This document shows, piece after piece, positions 33,537 to 42,974 of a stretch of 64,000 nt of DNA (positions are counted from its first letter, which is position 1; every line of letters begins with the position of its first letter). The position numbers were made by a program, and so were the translations under genes. Source of the DNA: Ruminococcus sp. (lineage in GTDB: Bacteria; Bacillota; Clostridia; Oscillospirales; Acutalibacteraceae); NCBI GenBank assembly GCA_017403985.1, contig JAFRDE010000013.1:99750-163749 (forward strand). Reading direction: 5' to 3'. The notes beneath the pieces are model-generated. The model ran no database searches. It had not been told where the DNA came from and saw only the letters and a program-made list of their open reading frames with translations.

Positions 33537-34793
33537 TCAATAGAGGTTTCTCGGATTGCTCTTAACGCCGCCGATACGCAGCTCAAAGTGCAGATGGCAT
33601 CCGGTTGACCAGCCGGAGGAACCGGCATAGCCGATCAGCTGACCGTTGGAAACGCTCTGTCCGGTAGAAACTACCGCGTTGATCATATGACCGTAGATGG
33701 TCTCGTATCCGTTATCGTGCAGGATCCATACAAAGTTGCCGTAACCGCCGCCGCAGCTGCACCAGTTGCCGCCGGAGTTCGTATGCGGGCATGAGTTGTT
33801 GGACGATACGACCGTACCGGAGTTCGCCGCGTAGATCGGCTCGCCGATATATGCGCCGATATCCAGCGCGTTATGGGTCTCATAGGAACGTCCTTCGCCG
33901 TATTCCGAGGTGATCATATAGTTGCCAGGGAGCGGCCATGTCCAACTGCCGTCGGTATCAACGCTCGGCGACGCGTTGTAGTTGATGGAAGAGTTGTTGC
34001 TGCCGCCGTTATCATCGTCGTCATCGTCATCGGAGGACTGTGCCGCCGCCTGCTGAGCCGCGAGCGCCTCTCTCTGCGCACGGTAATACTCCTGGATCTC
34101 CGCGCTCAGACCGCTGAGCTCTTCCTCACTGAGGTCGAGCTGCATCTGTGCGTCGTTCGCCGCGCTCTGTAAACTGGCGAGAGTCTCTTTATTCTCTTCG
34201 AGCAGGGTGTTGAGCTCGTCCTGCTTCGCGGTCAGCGTTTCGTGCTCCGCCTCCAGATCGGCTTTATCCGCCTCGAGCGCCGCCTTTTCATCGGCGATCG
34301 CGTTCAACTGCTCCTTGATGCCGTTGATCAGCTCCTCATCATGGTTGCTGACATACTGCACCAGCTGGAGCTTATCGAGGAAATCGGAGAAGTCCTTCGC
34401 GCCCAGAACAATCTCCAGAGCGCTGACGTCGCCGGAGATGTAGATGGTCTTGATGCGCTGACGCAGGACGTCCATATTCGCTTCGATCTCATTATTAGCG
34501 GCATCAATAGCCGTCTGTTTCTCGGCGATCCTTTCGTCATAGATCGCGATCTTCTGGTAGCAGACCTGGATCTCTTCGGTCACGGACTGTACCTGACCAA
34601 CCAAAGCGTCGACCTCTTCCTGCTGTTCGGAAACAGCGGCGTTAGAGTCGTTGAGCTTCTGCTGATACTCCGCCTGCTGCTGTTCCAACTCCGCCTGACG
34701 CGCTTCCAGCTCGCTGATGGTAGCCGCCGTCGTGGAAACGATCGAGCCTGCCATTATCAATACAGCTAAACAAATAGATAAAATCTTCTTCAT
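33537..34793 (-). CDS. PcsB/EnvC-like murein hydrolase: coiled coil plus M23 LytM domain
   Basis: The 418-residue protein has a signal peptide, a long coiled coil (about 28-255), an Asp-rich linker (SSDDDDDDDNGGSNN) and an M23 domain from about 280. The zinc ligands are visible as H307 and D311 in HNALDIG and H402 in HLHFE, with a further catalytic His, H369, in YGHM. A short insertion containing NSCPHTNSGGNWCSCGG brings three cysteines into the domain. It is encoded directly after ftsX and is probably activated by FtsEX. Confidence 0.93.
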   Translation of the reverse strand: MKKILSICLAVLIMAGSIVSTTAATISELEARQAELEQQQAEYQQKLNDSNAAVSEQQEEVDALVGQVQSVTEEIQVCYQKIAIYDERIAEKQTAIDAANNEIEANMDVLRQRIKTIYISGDVSALEIVLGAKDFSDFLDKLQLVQYVSNHDEELINGIKEQLNAIADEKAALEADKADLEAEHETLTAKQDELNTLLEENKETLASLQSAANDAQMQLDLSEEELSGLSAEIQEYYRAQREALAAQQAAAQSSDDDDDDDNGGSNNSSINYNASPSVDTDGSWTWPLPGNYMITSEYGEGRSYETHNALDIGAYIGEPIYAANSGTVVSSNNSCPHTNSGGNWCSCGGGYGNFVWILHDNGYETIYGHMINAVVSTGQSVSNGQLIGYAGSSGWSTGCHLHFELRIGGVKSNPRNLY

Positions 34794-34858
34794 AGAATCA
34801 CTCCTATGCTTTGAAAAATTGTTGGTTTCTGTTTTATTGAAATCGGTAAAGGATCAAC

Positions 34859-34978
34859 TGTCATTCCGAGGAGGGATTTATCCCGACGTTGGAATCCCCC
34901 TGTCGTCAATACCGTTTAAGAGGATGCTTTCTGCCCCTCTTTGTGGGATTGCCACGGGCTAAAGCCCTCGCAATGACA
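34859..34978. repeat. Family C dispersed repeat (full length) between ftsX and the hydrolase gene
   Basis: TGTCATTCCGAGGAG and CCCTCGCAATGACA are inverted ends; the interior has GTGGGATTGCCACGGGC and GGAATCCCCC. It fills most of the 198-bp spacer. Confidence 0.82.
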
Positions 34979-34991
34979 TATTATTAACCGA

Positions 34992-35891
34992 TTACCATCC
35001 TAATATCTCGTTGCCTTCGTGGGTCAGGTAACGGCGGATGGACACCATACTGCCGAATATACCGACCAACACGCCTGCCGCGACGAACGCGCCGATGATC
35101 GGCCACATCACCTGCGTGAACTGGACATACGGGAAGTCAAGGATCTTCTGCACCGACTTGATGATCGCATCGGACAGGATAAACAAGAGTCCGATAGAGA
35201 TCGCCGCCGAGACCAAGCCGATGATGACGCCCTCGATGATAAAGGGTACGCGCACAAAAGCGTTGGTCGCGCCGACCGATTTCATGATGCTGATCTCGAA
35301 GCGGTGCGAGAACATGGTCATGCGGATCGTGTTGCTGATGATGAACAGGGAGATCACCGCCAGCGCCAGGATGATCCACAGGCTCATGGTCGTGATAAAG
35401 GACGACAGGCTGGTCAGCTTCGCCGCCACCTCACGGTGGGACGAAACGGACGCGACGCCCTCGACCTCTTTGATCTTTGCAACGGTCTCGTCATACTTGG
35501 ACAGATCCTCCATCACCACGCTGTACGAGTACGGCAGAGGGTTGTCGTCGCCGGTCATGTTGGCGAAGACCTCTTCGCCGAGCTGCTCGCGGTACGCTTC
35601 GATGGACTCGTCCTTATCGATGAACTGGACGTCGGAAACATTGTCGATATCCTTGATCTCTTTTCCTTTATATACAGCCTCTAACTTGGTCAGATTATCG
35701 TCTAAAAAGACCTTGGTGACATTGGTGTCGCCGACCGAGTCGACGATGCTGGATACGTTGATGGTCAGCATAACCGCCGATCCCGTCAATACAAGACAGG
35801 ATACCAGAACGCCGATCGACGCAAGGCTCATCAGACGGTTATGAAATAAATTCTTGAAGCCCTCTTTTACAAGATAGCCGAAACTGCTCAT
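34992..35891 (-). CDS. ftsX: Cell division protein FtsX
   Basis: The 299-residue protein has four membrane segments: one N-terminal (about 20-43), a large extracellular loop containing a conserved DKDESIEAYREQLG region, and three in the C-terminal half. This is standard FtsX. It forms the transmembrane part of the FtsEX complex that activates a periplasmic or extracellular hydrolase, here the PcsB-like protein. It follows ftsE by 29 bp. Confidence 0.95.
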   Translation of the reverse strand: MSSFGYLVKEGFKNLFHNRLMSLASIGVLVSCLVLTGSAVMLTINVSSIVDSVGDTNVTKVFLDDNLTKLEAVYKGKEIKDIDNVSDVQFIDKDESIEAYREQLGEEVFANMTGDDNPLPYSYSVVMEDLSKYDETVAKIKEVEGVASVSSHREVAAKLTSLSSFITTMSLWIILALAVISLFIISNTIRMTMFSHRFEISIMKSVGATNAFVRVPFIIEGVIIGLVSAAISIGLLFILSDAIIKSVQKILDFPYVQFTQVMWPIIGAFVAAGVLVGIFGSMVSIRRYLTHEGNEILGW

Positions 35892-35920
35892 ATTCTCATT
35901 CCTTTCCGTCTCAGGTCGAC

Positions 35921-36607
35921 TCAGATCGCGACGAACTTATCGTCGTCGGAATCCGATACTACTCTGCCGTCGTCGATGGCGATGACGCGCTTACCGAAAG
36001 ATTTGACCAGCTCGTGCTCGTGGGTGACCACCAGCACCGTGGTGCCTCTCTTGTTGATTTCGGAAAGGAGCTCGATGATCTCGTAGCTCATTTCGGGGTC
36101 GATATTACCCGTCGGCTCGTCGGCGATGATCATCTCGGGGTTGTTGACCAGCGCACGCGCGAGCGACACGCGCTGCTGCTCGCCGCCGGACAGCTCGGAG
36201 GGATGATCGTCAGCCTTGTCAGCGAGACCGACCAGCTCGAGGATATAGGGGACGCGCTTTTTGATGCTGTCGTTTTTCTTGCCGACACAGCGCATCGCGA
36301 AAGCGACGTTCTCATAGACCGTCATTTTGGAAATCAGGCGGAAATCCTGGAACACGATGCCCATGGTACGTCTGAGATACGGTACCTTGCGGCGCTTCAT
36401 GTTCTCCAGATGCATATCGTTGACGATAATCTGGCCGGAGGTAGGAGTCTCCTCGCGCATGATCAGCTTGAGGAAGGTACTCTTGCCCGCGCCGGACGCG
36501 CCGACGATGAATACAAATTCGCCTTTGTCGATTTTGAGGGATACATGATCCAGCGCGTGAACGCCGTTGCTTTCATATACCTTGGATACATTTTTGAATT
36601 CTATCAT
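35921..36607 (-). CDS. ftsE: Cell division ATP-binding protein FtsE
   Basis: The 228-residue ABC ATPase has Walker A GASGAGKST, signature LSGGEQQRVSLARALVN, Walker B MIIADEPTGNID and the H-loop VVTHEHELV. It powers FtsX. The gene heads ftsE-ftsX-murein hydrolase on the minus strand. Confidence 0.97.
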   Translation of the reverse strand: MIEFKNVSKVYESNGVHALDHVSLKIDKGEFVFIVGASGAGKSTFLKLIMREETPTSGQIIVNDMHLENMKRRKVPYLRRTMGIVFQDFRLISKMTVYENVAFAMRCVGKKNDSIKKRVPYILELVGLADKADDHPSELSGGEQQRVSLARALVNNPEMIIADEPTGNIDPEMSYEIIELLSEINKRGTTVLVVTHEHELVKSFGKRVIAIDDGRVVSDSDDDKFVAI

Positions 36608-36644
36608 AATACCATTCCTTTTGGGATGAGTGACGGAACCATTT

Positions 36645-36764
36645 TGTCATTCCGAGGAGCGGATCCCATCCGCGACGTGGGAATCCCCCGGTCGTGAATA
36701 CCGTCAGAAAGGCACAGCCTCTCTTTGTGGGATTGCCACAGCCCTTGCGGGCTTCGCAATGACA
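36645..36764. repeat. Family C dispersed repeat (full length) upstream of ftsE
   Basis: Inverted ends TGTCATTCCGAGGAGCGG and GGGCTTCGCAATGACA enclose GTGGGAATCCCCC and GTGGGATTGCCACAGC. It lies between the promoter side of ftsE and the regulator gene. Confidence 0.82.
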
Positions 36765-36770
36765 GCGTTT

Positions 36771-37856
36771 TTAATACTTTGTCGGAGCGGAGGTCAGGTA
36801 CTTCTTGACCATCAGCGCTACCTTGAAGACGATCGCGTCCTCGAACTCTCTGAGGTCCAGACCGGTCAGCTTCTTGATCTTCTCAAGACGGTACACCAGC
36901 GTATTGCGGTGTACGAACAGCTTACGGGAGGTCTCGGAAACGTTCAGGTTGTTCTCAAAGAACTTCTGGATGGTGAACAAAGTCTCCTGATCGAGGCTCT
37001 CGATAGAACCGCGCTTGAAGACCTCTTTGAGGAACATCTCGCACAGGGTGGTGGGCAGCTGATAAACCAGACGGGCGATGCCGAGGTTGTCATAGCTGAC
37101 GATGGTGCGCTCGGTGTCGAACACCTTGCCGACCTCGAGGGCAACCTGCGCTTCCTTGAAGGAGTGCGCCAGATCCTTGATGCCGGTGACGGAGGTACCC
37201 ATACCGACGACGCAGTGGGTATAAAACTCGGTAGACAGGGTATCGACGATAGAGCCCGCCAGCTTTTCGAGATCCTTGGTAGAGATACCGGGCTTGATCT
37301 CCTTGACCAGCGCGATATCGGTCTCGTTGATATTGATGACGAAGTCCTTGGTCTTGTCGGGGAACAGGTTCTGAACGACGTCAAAAGCGGAAACATCCGT
37401 CTTGGAGGTGATCTTGATCAACATAACAACGCGGGTGACGTCGCTGTTGAAGCGCAGCTCGCGCGCCTTCAGATAGATATCACCGGGCAGGATGTTATCG
37501 AGGATAACGTTCTTGATGAAGTTGGAGCGATCGTACTTTTCGTCATAATACTGCTTGATGGACGACAGAGATACCGCCAAAAGCTGGGCGTATTTCTGCG
37601 CGATCTCGTCGCTGCCCTGTACGAACACGGCATATTCGGAACGCGTCGAAGAGCCAAAGGACTTGAAGGTGTGTCCGTTAATCACGAAGGGCACGGTAGC
37701 CGAAAGGGTATCGGATGTGATGCTTTCGTTCACCTCGCCGATGCGTCCGAGCTCCGAACACGCGATTACAACCGAAGTCTCGTCCACAACTCCGATGGTT
37801 CTGTCGATGGCGTCCTTCATCTGATGAATAACTCCCTGAAATAATCTGTTGGACAT
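36771..37856 (-). CDS. CdaR/PucR-type transcriptional regulator
   Basis: The 361-residue protein has an N-terminal CdaR-like sensory region, a GGDEF-like central domain (about 130-270) and a C-terminal PucR-type HTH (about 290-350: ESLDQETLFTIQKFFENNLN, then RKLFVHRNTLVYRLEKIKKL). Related regulators respond to sugar diacids or purines. The ATG follows GGAGGAGAATT. Neighbouring genes (ftsE, MsmK) do not show what it controls; the adjacent MsmK-type ATPase is a plausible target. Confidence 0.9.
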   Translation of the reverse strand: MSNRLFQGVIHQMKDAIDRTIGVVDETSVVIACSELGRIGEVNESITSDTLSATVPFVINGHTFKSFGSSTRSEYAVFVQGSDEIAQKYAQLLAVSLSSIKQYYDEKYDRSNFIKNVILDNILPGDIYLKARELRFNSDVTRVVMLIKITSKTDVSAFDVVQNLFPDKTKDFVININETDIALVKEIKPGISTKDLEKLAGSIVDTLSTEFYTHCVVGMGTSVTGIKDLAHSFKEAQVALEVGKVFDTERTIVSYDNLGIARLVYQLPTTLCEMFLKEVFKRGSIESLDQETLFTIQKFFENNLNVSETSRKLFVHRNTLVYRLEKIKKLTGLDLREFEDAIVFKVALMVKKYLTSAPTKY

Positions 37857-38265
37857 AATTCTCCTCCGTATAAAAAATAGTCAAAATACCGAACGATTTG
37901 GTGATTTACCTAAAGAAGCCACCTATCTCATATACATTTTACACAAAAGAATTAGAAAAAGCAACCTTTTTTTCAAAATGAATATGCTTTTTTTCATGCG
38001 AAAAGACGAAAAGATGAACGATTATTCATCATTATTGCACCGCAGTAATCTTTTGCGCTCGGATATATGACCCGCACGGCGTATAAAAACGGCTTTTCTA
38101 TCACATTTTCAGGGTATCTTCAGCCTCGGGATATTTCCTTATTTGCAATATAACAGAAAATAACACGGAAATAAAGCGCTGAAATTACAATTTTTTAAAT
38201 TTTTTGTGAACAATAAGGAGAATTGTGGCAAAGGGCTCATCCGACCACAAGATATAGGGAAAATA
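37857..38265. other. Intergenic stretch without recognisable gene
   Basis: AT-rich spacer between the MsmK-type gene's terminator and the CdaR-type regulator. A 73-codon open frame crosses it but has no ribosome site and lacks conserved features. I see no riboswitch or repeat. Confidence 0.5.
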
Positions 38266-38298
38266 CAAAAAGCCCGCTGCTTTCGCAGCGGGCAAAAG
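38266..38298 (-). terminator. Terminator of the MsmK-type gene
   Basis: GCCCGCTGC and GCAGCGGGC pair around GAAA; TTTTTGTATTTT follows on the minus strand. Confidence 0.88.
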
Positions 38299-38312
38299 TA
38301 CCGATATTAAGA

Positions 38313-39431
38313 TCAGTTGGTGATGGTCATCTCGGTGTCCTTATCGAAGATATGGATACGATCGAGATCGAAAGCGATGTCTACATAGTCGCCGGGCTTC
38401 GCGGTGGAGGTCGGCTCTACGCGGGCGGTGAACTGGGTGCCGCCGATGTTGACATACAGATAGATCTCAGCGCCCATCAGCTCGGTTACGACGACGTTCG
38501 CGTTGATGACGCCGTTTCTGCCTTCGCACTTCTCGATGAACTCGGGCTCGTCGTGGATATGCTCGGGACGGATACCGAAGCGGACTTCCTTGCCGACGTA
38601 CGGCTCGAGAACGCCGTTCTTGTTCTTGCTCTCAGGCAGGAATACGGTATACTCGTCGAACTTGAGGGCGAACTTGCCGCCTTCCTTCACGAGGGTAGCG
38701 TCCATGAAGTTCATCTGCGGAGAGCCGATGAAGCCCGCTACGAACTCGTTGCAGGGCAGATCATACAGATGCTGAGGAGTATCGACCTGCTGAATGAAGC
38801 CGTCCTTCATAACGACGATACGGGTACCCATCGTCATAGCCTCTGTCTGGTCATGTGTTACATAGATAAAGGTGGTGCCGAGCTTCTGATACAGCTTGGA
38901 GATCTCGGTTCTCATGTTAGCGCGGAGCTTCGCGTCCAGGTTGGACAGCGGCTCGTCGAGCAGGAAGACCTTAGGATCACGGACGATCGCACGACCCAGC
39001 GCGACACGCTGTCTCTGACCGCCGGAGAGAGCCTTCGGCTTTCTGTCAAGATACTGCTCGATGCCGAGGATACGGGCAGCCTCGCCTACGCGGCGCTTAA
39101 TCTCTTCCTTAGGCATTTTGCGGAGCTTCAGACCGAACGCCATGTTGTCGTATACGGTCATATGGGGATACAGAGCGTAGTTCTGGAAAACCATCGCGAT
39201 ATCTCTGTCCTTGGGAGCTACGTCGTTGCACAGCTTGTCGCCGATCCACAGCTCGCCCTTGGAGATATCTTCAAGGCCCGCTACCATACGCAGGGTAGTG
39301 GACTTACCGCAGCCGGAAGGACCTACCAGAATGATAAACTCCTTGTCTTCGATCTCAAGGTTGAAATCGGTAACAGCGGTAACGCCGCCGTCGTAAATCT
39401 TGTAAACATGTCTCAGTGATACATTAGCCAT
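38313..39431 (-). CDS. msmK: MsmK/UgpC-type sugar ABC transporter ATPase
   Basis: The 372-residue protein has Walker [10 protein letters not shown], signature [16 protein letters not shown], Walker [16 protein letters not shown]-loop [12 protein letters not shown] and a C-terminal OB/TOBE domain. It is a typical shared ATPase that energises several carbohydrate importers; no permease or binding-protein genes lie next to it, which fits a stand-alone shared subunit. GGAGG precedes the ATG. An upstream palindrome (39508-39522) may be an operator. Confidence 0.93.
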   Translation of the reverse strand: MANVSLRHVYKIYDGGVTAVTDFNLEIEDKEFIILVGPSGCGKSTTLRMVAGLEDISKGELWIGDKLCNDVAPKDRDIAMVFQNYALYPHMTVYDNMAFGLKLRKMPKEEIKRRVGEAARILGIEQYLDRKPKALSGGQRQRVALGRAIVRDPKVFLLDEPLSNLDAKLRANMRTEISKLYQKLGTTFIYVTHDQTEAMTMGTRIVVMKDGFIQQVDTPQHLYDLPCNEFVAGFIGSPQMNFMDATLVKEGGKFALKFDEYTVFLPESKNKNGVLEPYVGKEVRFGIRPEHIHDEPEFIEKCEGRNGVINANVVVTELMGAEIYLYVNIGGTQFTARVEPTSTAKPGDYVDIAFDLDRIHIFDKDTEMTITN

Positions 39432-39507
39432 TAAAAAACCTCCATTTATTATCCAATATCTGCACGCCTAAGAAGTGCAGCAAAAACTTACAAAAACACG
39501 CTTTACG

Positions 39508-39522
39508 CACTTATGATAAGTG
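39508..39522. promoter_or_regulatory. Palindrome upstream of the MsmK-type gene
   Basis: CACTTATGATAAGTG has 7-bp arms around G. It lies near TTATAATATAG (a possible -10) about 85 bp before the ATG. Whether it is an operator is unknown; the 344-bp spacer holds no other clear feature. Confidence 0.4.
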
Positions 39523-39775
39523 TACAGTTATAATATAGCACACTTTTTTATACACTTCCACTTGTTTTTTCACTAAATATTCCCTTCAATATTTAGGCAT
39601 TATTCCGATAAGTCAAAAAAAGAGGCTTCATAATTGTGCGTTTTTTACAAGGAAAAAGCCGATATATAAGCCAAACACCCATATTTTTTGTGTGTTTTGT
39701 TAGTATCGGCATATTCAAAACGGTTCAACAACGGCAAAAATCAGCAAAATATGTATTCATTTGACAAATAAAAAT

Positions 39776-40492
39776 TTATGCAAGACCGTCCTGAAATACC
39801 AGATTCGCCTCTTCCGGGCTCATCTTGCGCACCTCACCGGGCGATAAGCGCCCGTCCAGCTCGAGCGAACCGATGCGCACGCGCTCGAGCGCCTCGACAT
39901 GGTAGCCCAGTGCCGCGAACATCCGCTTGACCTGATGATATTTGCCCTCGCTGATCTCAACCGCGGCTCTTGTGCCGCCGAGCAGCTCGGCTTTCCCGCT
40001 CCTGCAAACGGTGCCGTCGCCGAGGACGATCCCGTCCGCAAAGCTATTCACGACGCTTTCGTCGGGCTCTTTGTCGAGCGTCGCGATATAGCGCTTGACT
40101 ACATGCTTTCTCGGCGAGAGCATCCGATGGGCGTAATCGCCGTCGTCCGTGACGATCAAAAGCCCGGTGGTATCCTTGTCCAGCCTGCCGGCGGGAAACA
40201 GTCCGTTTCGGCGCAGCTCGGGCGGCAGGATATCCAGCACCGTTCGCTCGACTCGATCCTCGGTCGCGGACACAACGCCCGCAGGCTTGTACATCATATA
40301 ATATACATGTTTTTGATAGGTCAGCGCCTTGCCGTCCAGCGTCACGGTATCGGCGTCGGTGTCGATTTTGACGTCGACCGCGCGCGCGGCGGCGCCGTTC
40401 ACGGTCACGCGCCTGTCGCGAATCGCCTTCTGCGCCTCCTTGCGGCTGAGAGCCGTCAGGGAGGAAATAAACTTGTCCAGTCGTTCTTTCAT
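39776..40492 (-). CDS. RsuA/RluB-family pseudouridine synthase
   Basis: The 238-residue protein has an N-terminal S4 RNA-binding domain (about 1-60) and a pseudouridine synthase domain with catalytic D105 in AGRLDKDTTGLLIVTDDG and EGKYHQVKRMFAALG. RsuA acts on 16S rRNA U516, RluB/E/F on 23S; length and motif fit the RsuA branch. The ATG follows AGGTGAACC. No partner gene is adjacent. Confidence 0.9.
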   Translation of the reverse strand: MKERLDKFISSLTALSRKEAQKAIRDRRVTVNGAAARAVDVKIDTDADTVTLDGKALTYQKHVYYMMYKPAGVVSATEDRVERTVLDILPPELRRNGLFPAGRLDKDTTGLLIVTDDGDYAHRMLSPRKHVVKRYIATLDKEPDESVVNSFADGIVLGDGTVCRSGKAELLGGTRAAVEISEGKYHQVKRMFAALGYHVEALERVRIGSLELDGRLSPGEVRKMSPEEANLVFQDGLA

Positions 40493-40561
40493 GGTTCACC
40501 TGTATATAATCTGCTGCATCTCATACAGTCCTATGTGATTTGTCGGAAAAGTTCAGTGCTT

Positions 40562-40603
40562 TTTTGTGGGATAGCCACGGCTCTAAAGAGCCTCGCGATG
40601 ACA
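40562..40603. repeat. Family C dispersed repeat (half copy)
   Basis: TTGTGGGATAGCCACGGCTC followed by TAAAGAGCCTCGCGATGACA. Confidence 0.7.
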
Positions 40604-40625
40604 AATAGCGGAAATGAACTTTTGT

Positions 40626-40653
40626 GGTACGTCGACAAGCGCCGTACCCTACA
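40626..40653. repeat. Family E palindrome at the end of the DUF4830 gene
   Basis: GGTACGTCGACAAGCGCCGTACC followed by CTACA. The TAG stop codon of the DUF4830 gene on the minus strand lies in its right end. Confidence 0.65.
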
Positions 40654-41092
40654 GGATCATCCTCATCTCGCTGCCGTCGCAGCTGCAGACATGGGCGGCA
40701 ATGATCCTGTTACCGCTTACTAAAACGGTCGCGTTCCGTGCATCGGCAACGAAGTATACATATTCTTTCGCCGGTTTCCCTTTAAACGGCGCGAGGTCGA
40801 AGCCCTGCTGCCGCTGCAGCTCGTTATACCGTGTATAGGTTTCGTTCCAGTGCTTCGGCACGGTAATCTCATTCTCAAAGAGGAATTCCGGCTTCTCATA
40901 TCCGCAGGCAGTCAAAAAGCGCTCCGCATCCTCTTCATCCTCAACGCGCAGCGAAACGCTTTCGCCGTTGATCGTGACGGTATCGGGTGTTGACGGGCGC
41001 AGCGCAAAAAAGCATACCGCCGCCAACAGCAAAGCGCCGATCGCGCAAAAAACCGCCGCACGCGTGTTTTTGAGATTTACCGAACGAAACAT
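40649..41092 (-). CDS. DUF4830 membrane-anchored protein
   Basis: The 147-residue protein has one N-terminal membrane segment (about 12-30) and an extracytoplasmic domain with ERFLTACGYE, then a YNELQRQQGFDLAPFKGKPA stretch typical of DUF4830. Function unknown. The stop codon is supplied by an adjacent family E repeat. Confidence 0.82.
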   Translation of the reverse strand: MFRSVNLKNTRAAVFCAIGALLLAAVCFFALRPSTPDTVTINGESVSLRVEDEEDAERFLTACGYEKPEFLFENEITVPKHWNETYTRYNELQRQQGFDLAPFKGKPAKEYVYFVADARNATVLVSGNRIIAAHVCSCDGSEMRMIL

Positions 41093-41139
41093 AGCATCAC
41101 CGGTACAGTATATGATGATGAAGGATGATTAATGATTTG

Positions 41140-41214
41140 GGTCGGTCGCTTCGCTCCGTTCATGCAATTCCTCAGTCGATATTTGTCGACCGCTCCCTTT
41201 ACCAAAGGGCGCCT
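41140..41214. repeat. Family A repeat (single copy)
   Basis: On the minus strand: GCGCCCTTTGGTAAAGGGAG then GTCGACAAATATCGAC and TGAGGAATTGCATGAACGGA. It encodes the last residues (ITGALW) and stop codon of the HAD phosphatase. Confidence 0.8.
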
Positions 41215-41849
41215 GTTATCTCCTTTGGGCTGTCGGCAAAGCCGATCGCGCCGCACGCCTCCATGCCTTCCTTCGCGCCGTAACCGTAGGTCACGCCCAA
41301 AAAGTCAACGCCCGCCAGCTTTGCGCCGCGCGCGTCAAAATGAGTATCCCCCACCATCACGGCTTTTGTTTTATCGGTACAGCCCAGCGCTTTCAGCGCG
41401 TAGGGTATCAATTCAGCCTTGGCTTTTCGCGAGCCGTCGAGAGAGGAGCCGCAGATCGCGTCGAAACACGGCGTCAAGCCCATCACGTCCGCCACCGTCC
41501 CGGCGACCGTCTCGTTCTTTGAGGTGCAGATCGCGAGCTTTTTCCCGCGTTCGCACAGGGCGGTCAGCATTTCGTTCACACCGTCGAACAATCTGCTTTG
41601 CTTCTGACCGACCTCGTCGTAATAGTCGCGGTACAGCTCCATCGCTTTGGGTATCAGCTCTTCGGGAACGGCGCACATGCCGCGGAAGGTGTCCTCAAGA
41701 GGCGGTCCGACATACAAGGAATAATCGGACAGGTCGGGACAGGGCAACCAAAGCGCCTCCATCGCGTATGCGAGCGATACACGCACGCTTTCGGCGCTGG
41801 CGACCAGCGTCCCGTCCAGATCGAATAAAATGTAATCGTATTCTTTCAT
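41199..41849 (-). CDS. HAD-family phosphatase (PGP/Gph-like)
   Basis: The 216-residue protein has the HAD motif I FDLDGTLVAS (D10, D12), motif II CTSKNE and motif IV VGDTHFDARGAK. It resembles phosphoglycolate-phosphatase-like enzymes. The start at ATG 41849 (MKEYDYILFDLDGT) fits the family; an open frame continues 29 codons upstream but adds a non-conserved hydrophobic tract. The C-terminal ITGALW and the stop codon come from a family A repeat, so the original C-terminus has been replaced or trimmed. Confidence 0.88.
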   Translation of the reverse strand: MKEYDYILFDLDGTLVASAESVRVSLAYAMEALWLPCPDLSDYSLYVGPPLEDTFRGMCAVPEELIPKAMELYRDYYDEVGQKQSRLFDGVNEMLTALCERGKKLAICTSKNETVAGTVADVMGLTPCFDAICGSSLDGSRKAKAELIPYALKALGCTDKTKAVMVGDTHFDARGAKLAGVDFLGVTYGYGAKEGMEACGAIGFADSPKEITGALW

Positions 41850-41982
41850 GTACTCACCGATTTCATTGTAGGAGTAACCGCATAAAATGTCAAGAAAAAG
41901 AGGCAGTCGCAAATCCATGGTTTGCGTCTGCCTCATCCCCTGAAACGATGTAATAAGTCGTTTAATTTGTTTATCTGTATTG

Positions 41983-42011
41983 TTGACGATTTATGATTGG
42001 CGTTGTATAAT
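41983..42011 (+). promoter_or_regulatory. Promoter of the M48 protease/PspC gene pair
   Basis: TTGACG (41983-41988) and TATAAT (42006-42011) are separated by 17 bp. Confidence 0.75.
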
Positions 42012-42072
42012 GTTTTATAGTCAGTTTACAGTTAATTTTAATGTTTTCAGACGTATCAGATAAGGAGATATC

Positions 42073-42957
42073 ATGTTAGATTATAGTTGTTTTATCCATC
42101 CCAAAGACGCAAAAGCGCTGGAAGCGCTTAAAAAGGTTCCCGGATTACCTCTTTTAACAAGAAAGTTTAATGAAATATTTGCCGAACGAGAATTTAAGAT
42201 ATCCAATTTGTCTCAGAAAGTCAGATTATCTGAAAAGCAATTACCGGAGATCTACAATCTTTTACCGCCCATATGCGAAAAACTGGAAATACCTGTTCCT
42301 GAGTTGTATTTAGAGCAGAATCCAACAATTAACGCCTATACTTTCGGAGATAAAACGCCGTTTATTACACTGCATTCAGGATTAATAAACAATTGTTCCA
42401 AAGAAGTCATAAAAGCTATAATCGCGCATGAATGCGGGCACATCGCCTGTCATCATACGTTATATAAAAGTATGGCTAATTTCTTTCTCGGAGTAGGAGC
42501 GGAAATACTCCCGCTTCCCTTTTTTAAATTCGCGCTAAAATATGCGCTGTTATATTGGGATAGATGTACCGAATATTCTGCCGACAGAGTTTCAGCTTAT
42601 GTTATGGGCAGTTCGGAATATGTAGTATCCACGATGAAAGAGCTTGGTTCCGGTTTGATAAAATATGATGAACAGTTAAACGAAGAGGAATTTTTAAAAC
42701 AGGCAGAGGATTTCAATACGTTTAGTGATGAATCCGGTTGGAATAAGTTCCTTATGTATTATCAATTAATTCAAACCGATCATCCATTTATAACCGATCG
42801 TGCGAGTTCGATTGTAGATTGGTGTAACTCCGAGACTTTCAAAAACCTGTGTGAAAACGGAATACCCAGAAGCAGTACATTAAGATGTCCGTTTTGCAAT
42901 GCCTTTATTGACAGCGATTCGGTTTTTTGCGGATATTGTGGACGTAGAATTTATTAA
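42073..42957 (+). CDS. M48-family metalloprotease with C-terminal zinc ribbon
   Basis: The 294-residue protein has the HExxH motif HECGH at 119-123 in an AIIAHECGHIACHH context and a downstream glutamate (about E167) as third zinc ligand. A C-terminal zinc ribbon uses C272, C275, C286 and C289 (CPFC...FCGYC). Short hydrophobic stretches follow the active site, but there is no signal peptide, so it is probably cytosolic or membrane-associated. The DNA is clearly more AT-rich than that of its neighbours. It is paired with a PspC/zinc-ribbon gene 17 bp downstream. Confidence 0.88.
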   Translation: MLDYSCFIHPKDAKALEALKKVPGLPLLTRKFNEIFAEREFKISNLSQKVRLSEKQLPEIYNLLPPICEKLEIPVPELYLEQNPTINAYTFGDKTPFITLHSGLINNCSKEVIKAIIAHECGHIACHHTLYKSMANFFLGVGAEILPLPFFKFALKYALLYWDRCTEYSADRVSAYVMGSSEYVVSTMKELGSGLIKYDEQLNEEEFLKQAEDFNTFSDESGWNKFLMYYQLIQTDHPFITDRASSIVDWCNSETFKNLCENGIPRSSTLRCPFCNAFIDSDSVFCGYCGRRIY

Positions 42958-42974
42958 ATTCACGGAGGAGAACA

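Noticed and set aside
37849-38070. 73-codon open frame in the spacer after the CdaR-type gene
   Set aside because: It has no ribosome site, overlaps the regulator start and shows no conserved features.
38223-39419. Open frame of 398 codons on the plus strand
   Set aside because: It is antisense to the MsmK-type ATPase gene.
39432-39775. Unannotated gene between the pseudouridine synthase and MsmK-type genes
   Set aside because: No open frame with a ribosome site was found; the only visible features are a possible promoter and a palindrome.
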